Source: an uncultured Eubacteriales bacterium (GTDB lineage: Bacteria; Bacillota; Clostridia; Oscillospirales; Acutalibacteraceae). From it: 6,514 nucleotides of DNA. This document shows positions 5,628 to 6,514 of the stretch, piece by piece. The stretch covers positions 1-6,514 of the forward strand of contig CABQAC010000123.1 in assembly GCA_902462035.1 (NCBI GenBank). Reading direction: 5' to 3'. A model generated the notes under the pieces. It saw nothing but the letters and a program-made list of their open reading frames with translations, was not told the origin of the DNA and ran no database searches. Positions within the stretch are counted from its first letter, which is position 1. The number at the start of each line of letters is the position of its first letter. Both the position numbers and the translations under genes were made by a program.

Positions 5628-5634
5628 AGGAGGG
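5628..5634 (+). promoter_or_regulatory. glnA ribosome binding site
   Basis: AGGAGGG, nearly the full anti-16S complement, stands 7 nt before the ATG at 5642. It lies outside the leader terminator stem, so control appears to act on transcription rather than by masking this site. Confidence 0.9.
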
Positions 5635-5641
5635 AATCGTT

Positions 5642-6514
5642 ATGAGTAAGTATACGAAGTCCGACATTCTCAGGCTCGCACAGGAAAATGACGTGAAATT
5701 TATCCGCCTCCAGTTTACCGATATCCTCGGCTCGCTGAAAAATGTGGCCATCACCACCAGCCAGCTGGAAAAAGCGCTGGACAACAAATGCATGTTCGAC
5801 GGATCCTCCATCGAAGGCTTTGTCCGCATCGAGGAATCCGACATGTACCTGCGCCCCGATTACGACACCTTTGCTATTTTTCCCTGGCGCCCCCAGCAGG
5901 GCCGTGTAGCGCGGCTGATTTGTGACGTTTACAAGCCCGACGGCACCCCTTTCGAGGGCGATCCCCGCTACGTGCTCAAGCGCTCGCTGAAGGAAGCGGC
6001 GGATATGGGCTTTACCTTTAACGTGGGGCCGGAATGCGAATTCTTCCTGTTCCATACCGACGAACAGGGCCACCCCACCACCCAGACTTACGATACCGCC
6101 AGCTACTTCGACCTGGGGCCGGTGGATATCGGCGAAAATGTCCGCCGGGATATCTGCTTGAATTTGGAGGAGATGGGGTTCGAGATTGAGGCGTCCCACC
6201 ACGAGGTGGCCATTGCCCAGCATGAAATCGACTTCAAATACAGCGACGCCCTTTCGGCGGCCGATAATATCATGACCTTCAAGATGGTCGTCAAGTCGGT
6301 GGCTCAGCGCCATGGCCTGTGCGCGACCTTTATGCCCAAGCCTATTTTCGGCATCGCCGGGTCGGGCATGCATACCAACATGTCCCTGTATCACGGCGGG
6401 AAAAACGCGTTCCATGACGAAAGCGACGCCCTGGGGCTTAGCGGCATCGCCTACAACTTTATCGCGGGGCTGATCCGGCACATGAAGCCCATGGCCGCCA
6501 TTACCAACCCGCTG
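5642..6514 (+). CDS. glnA: Glutamine synthetase type I (GSI-alpha), partial at right edge
   Basis: The first 291 codons are present, out of about 444 usual for the Firmicutes form; the frame is open to the window end. It makes glutamine from glutamate, ammonium and ATP as a cytoplasmic dodecamer. Visible motifs in order: FDGSSIEGF (52-60), the active-site aspartate loop; VRIEESDMYLRPD (61-73) with R62, the residue tied to glutamine feedback inhibition in Bacillus GSI-alpha; GPECEFFLF (129-137) with metal-binding E131 and E133; HHEVAIAQHEIDF (186-198) with E188 and E195; and the ATP/metal signature KPIFGIAGSGMH (233-244) with H244. The missing end would hold the NPxNSYKR segment just begun at NPL and the C-terminal contacts. 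Compared with B. subtilis GlnA, PG before QHEID is IA and GVNGSGMH is GIAGSGMH. No adenylylation-type insert is seen in this part. It is divergent from gdhA and preceded by a leader terminator. Confidence 0.97.
   Translation, partial: MSKYTKSDILRLAQENDVKFIRLQFTDILGSLKNVAITTSQLEKALDNKCMFDGSSIEGFVRIEESDMYLRPDYDTFAIFPWRPQQGRVARLICDVYKPDGTPFEGDPRYVLKRSLKEAADMGFTFNVGPECEFFLFHTDEQGHPTTQTYDTASYFDLGPVDIGENVRRDICLNLEEMGFEIEASHHEVAIAQHEIDFKYSDALSAADNIMTFKMVVKSVAQRHGLCATFMPKPIFGIAGSGMHTNMSLYHGGKNAFHDESDALGLSGIAYNFIAGLIRHMKPMAAITNPL

Noticed and set aside
5597..5629. Ten-codon ATG frame ending in a stop that overlaps the glnA ribosome binding site
   Set aside because: It is preceded only by the terminator T-run, with no Shine-Dalgarno sequence; probably chance.
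5621..6481. Minus-strand open frame of 286 codons antisense to glnA
   Set aside because: The plus strand encodes unmistakable glutamine synthetase motifs; this frame is their shadow and has no recognisable domain.

Overview
The window reads as a chromosomal segment of a GC-rich anaerobic member of the Bacillota, most likely class Clostridia and plausibly an Oscillospirales/Ruminococcaceae-type gut bacterium. This is inferred from a GSI-alpha glutamine synthetase resembling that of Bacillus, a hexameric clostridial-type glutamate dehydrogenase, strong AGGAGG-like ribosome binding sites, and a large oxygen-sensitive-type acyl-CoA dehydratase activase of a kind common in anaerobic Firmicutes. 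No mobile element, CRISPR array, tRNA or rRNA is visible, and base composition looks even across the genes.

Minus strand, right to left. gdhA (5257 to 3926) encodes an NADP-type glutamate dehydrogenase. It has its own promoter (5340-5368), a short leader with two hairpins, and a strong intrinsic terminator (3868-3903). Next is a three-gene operon that runs off the left edge. A MarR-family regulator (GTG start at 3617) is followed after 26 nt by a 973-aa double-ATPase-domain activase (TTG start at 3153). A HgdB-like dehydratase-type protein then overlaps it by 4 nt (ATGA) and is cut by the window edge. The operon promoter (3716-3744; TTGACG, 17 nt, TAAAAT) is overlapped by a near-perfect palindrome (3693-3719), a good candidate autoregulatory MarR operator.

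Plus strand. glnA (5642 to the window end, partial) encodes type I glutamine synthetase and is divergent from gdhA. Its promoter (5431-5458) lies about 180 nt upstream. The leader contains a nested stem-loop (5479-5522) and then a textbook intrinsic terminator (5550-5591) ahead of the ribosome binding site. Transcripts must therefore read through a terminator to express glnA, which points to transcription attenuation or riboswitch-like control.

Functionally, gdhA and glnA together form the ammonium assimilation route (2-oxoglutarate to glutamate to glutamine). The MarR/activase/HgdB-like operon belongs to the ATP-driven, iron-sulfur-dependent 2-hydroxyacyl-CoA dehydratase/BadF superfamily. 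Its exact substrate cannot be read from the sequence. The observations most worth pursuing are the glnA leader RNA and the promoter-embedded operator of the MarR/activase operon.
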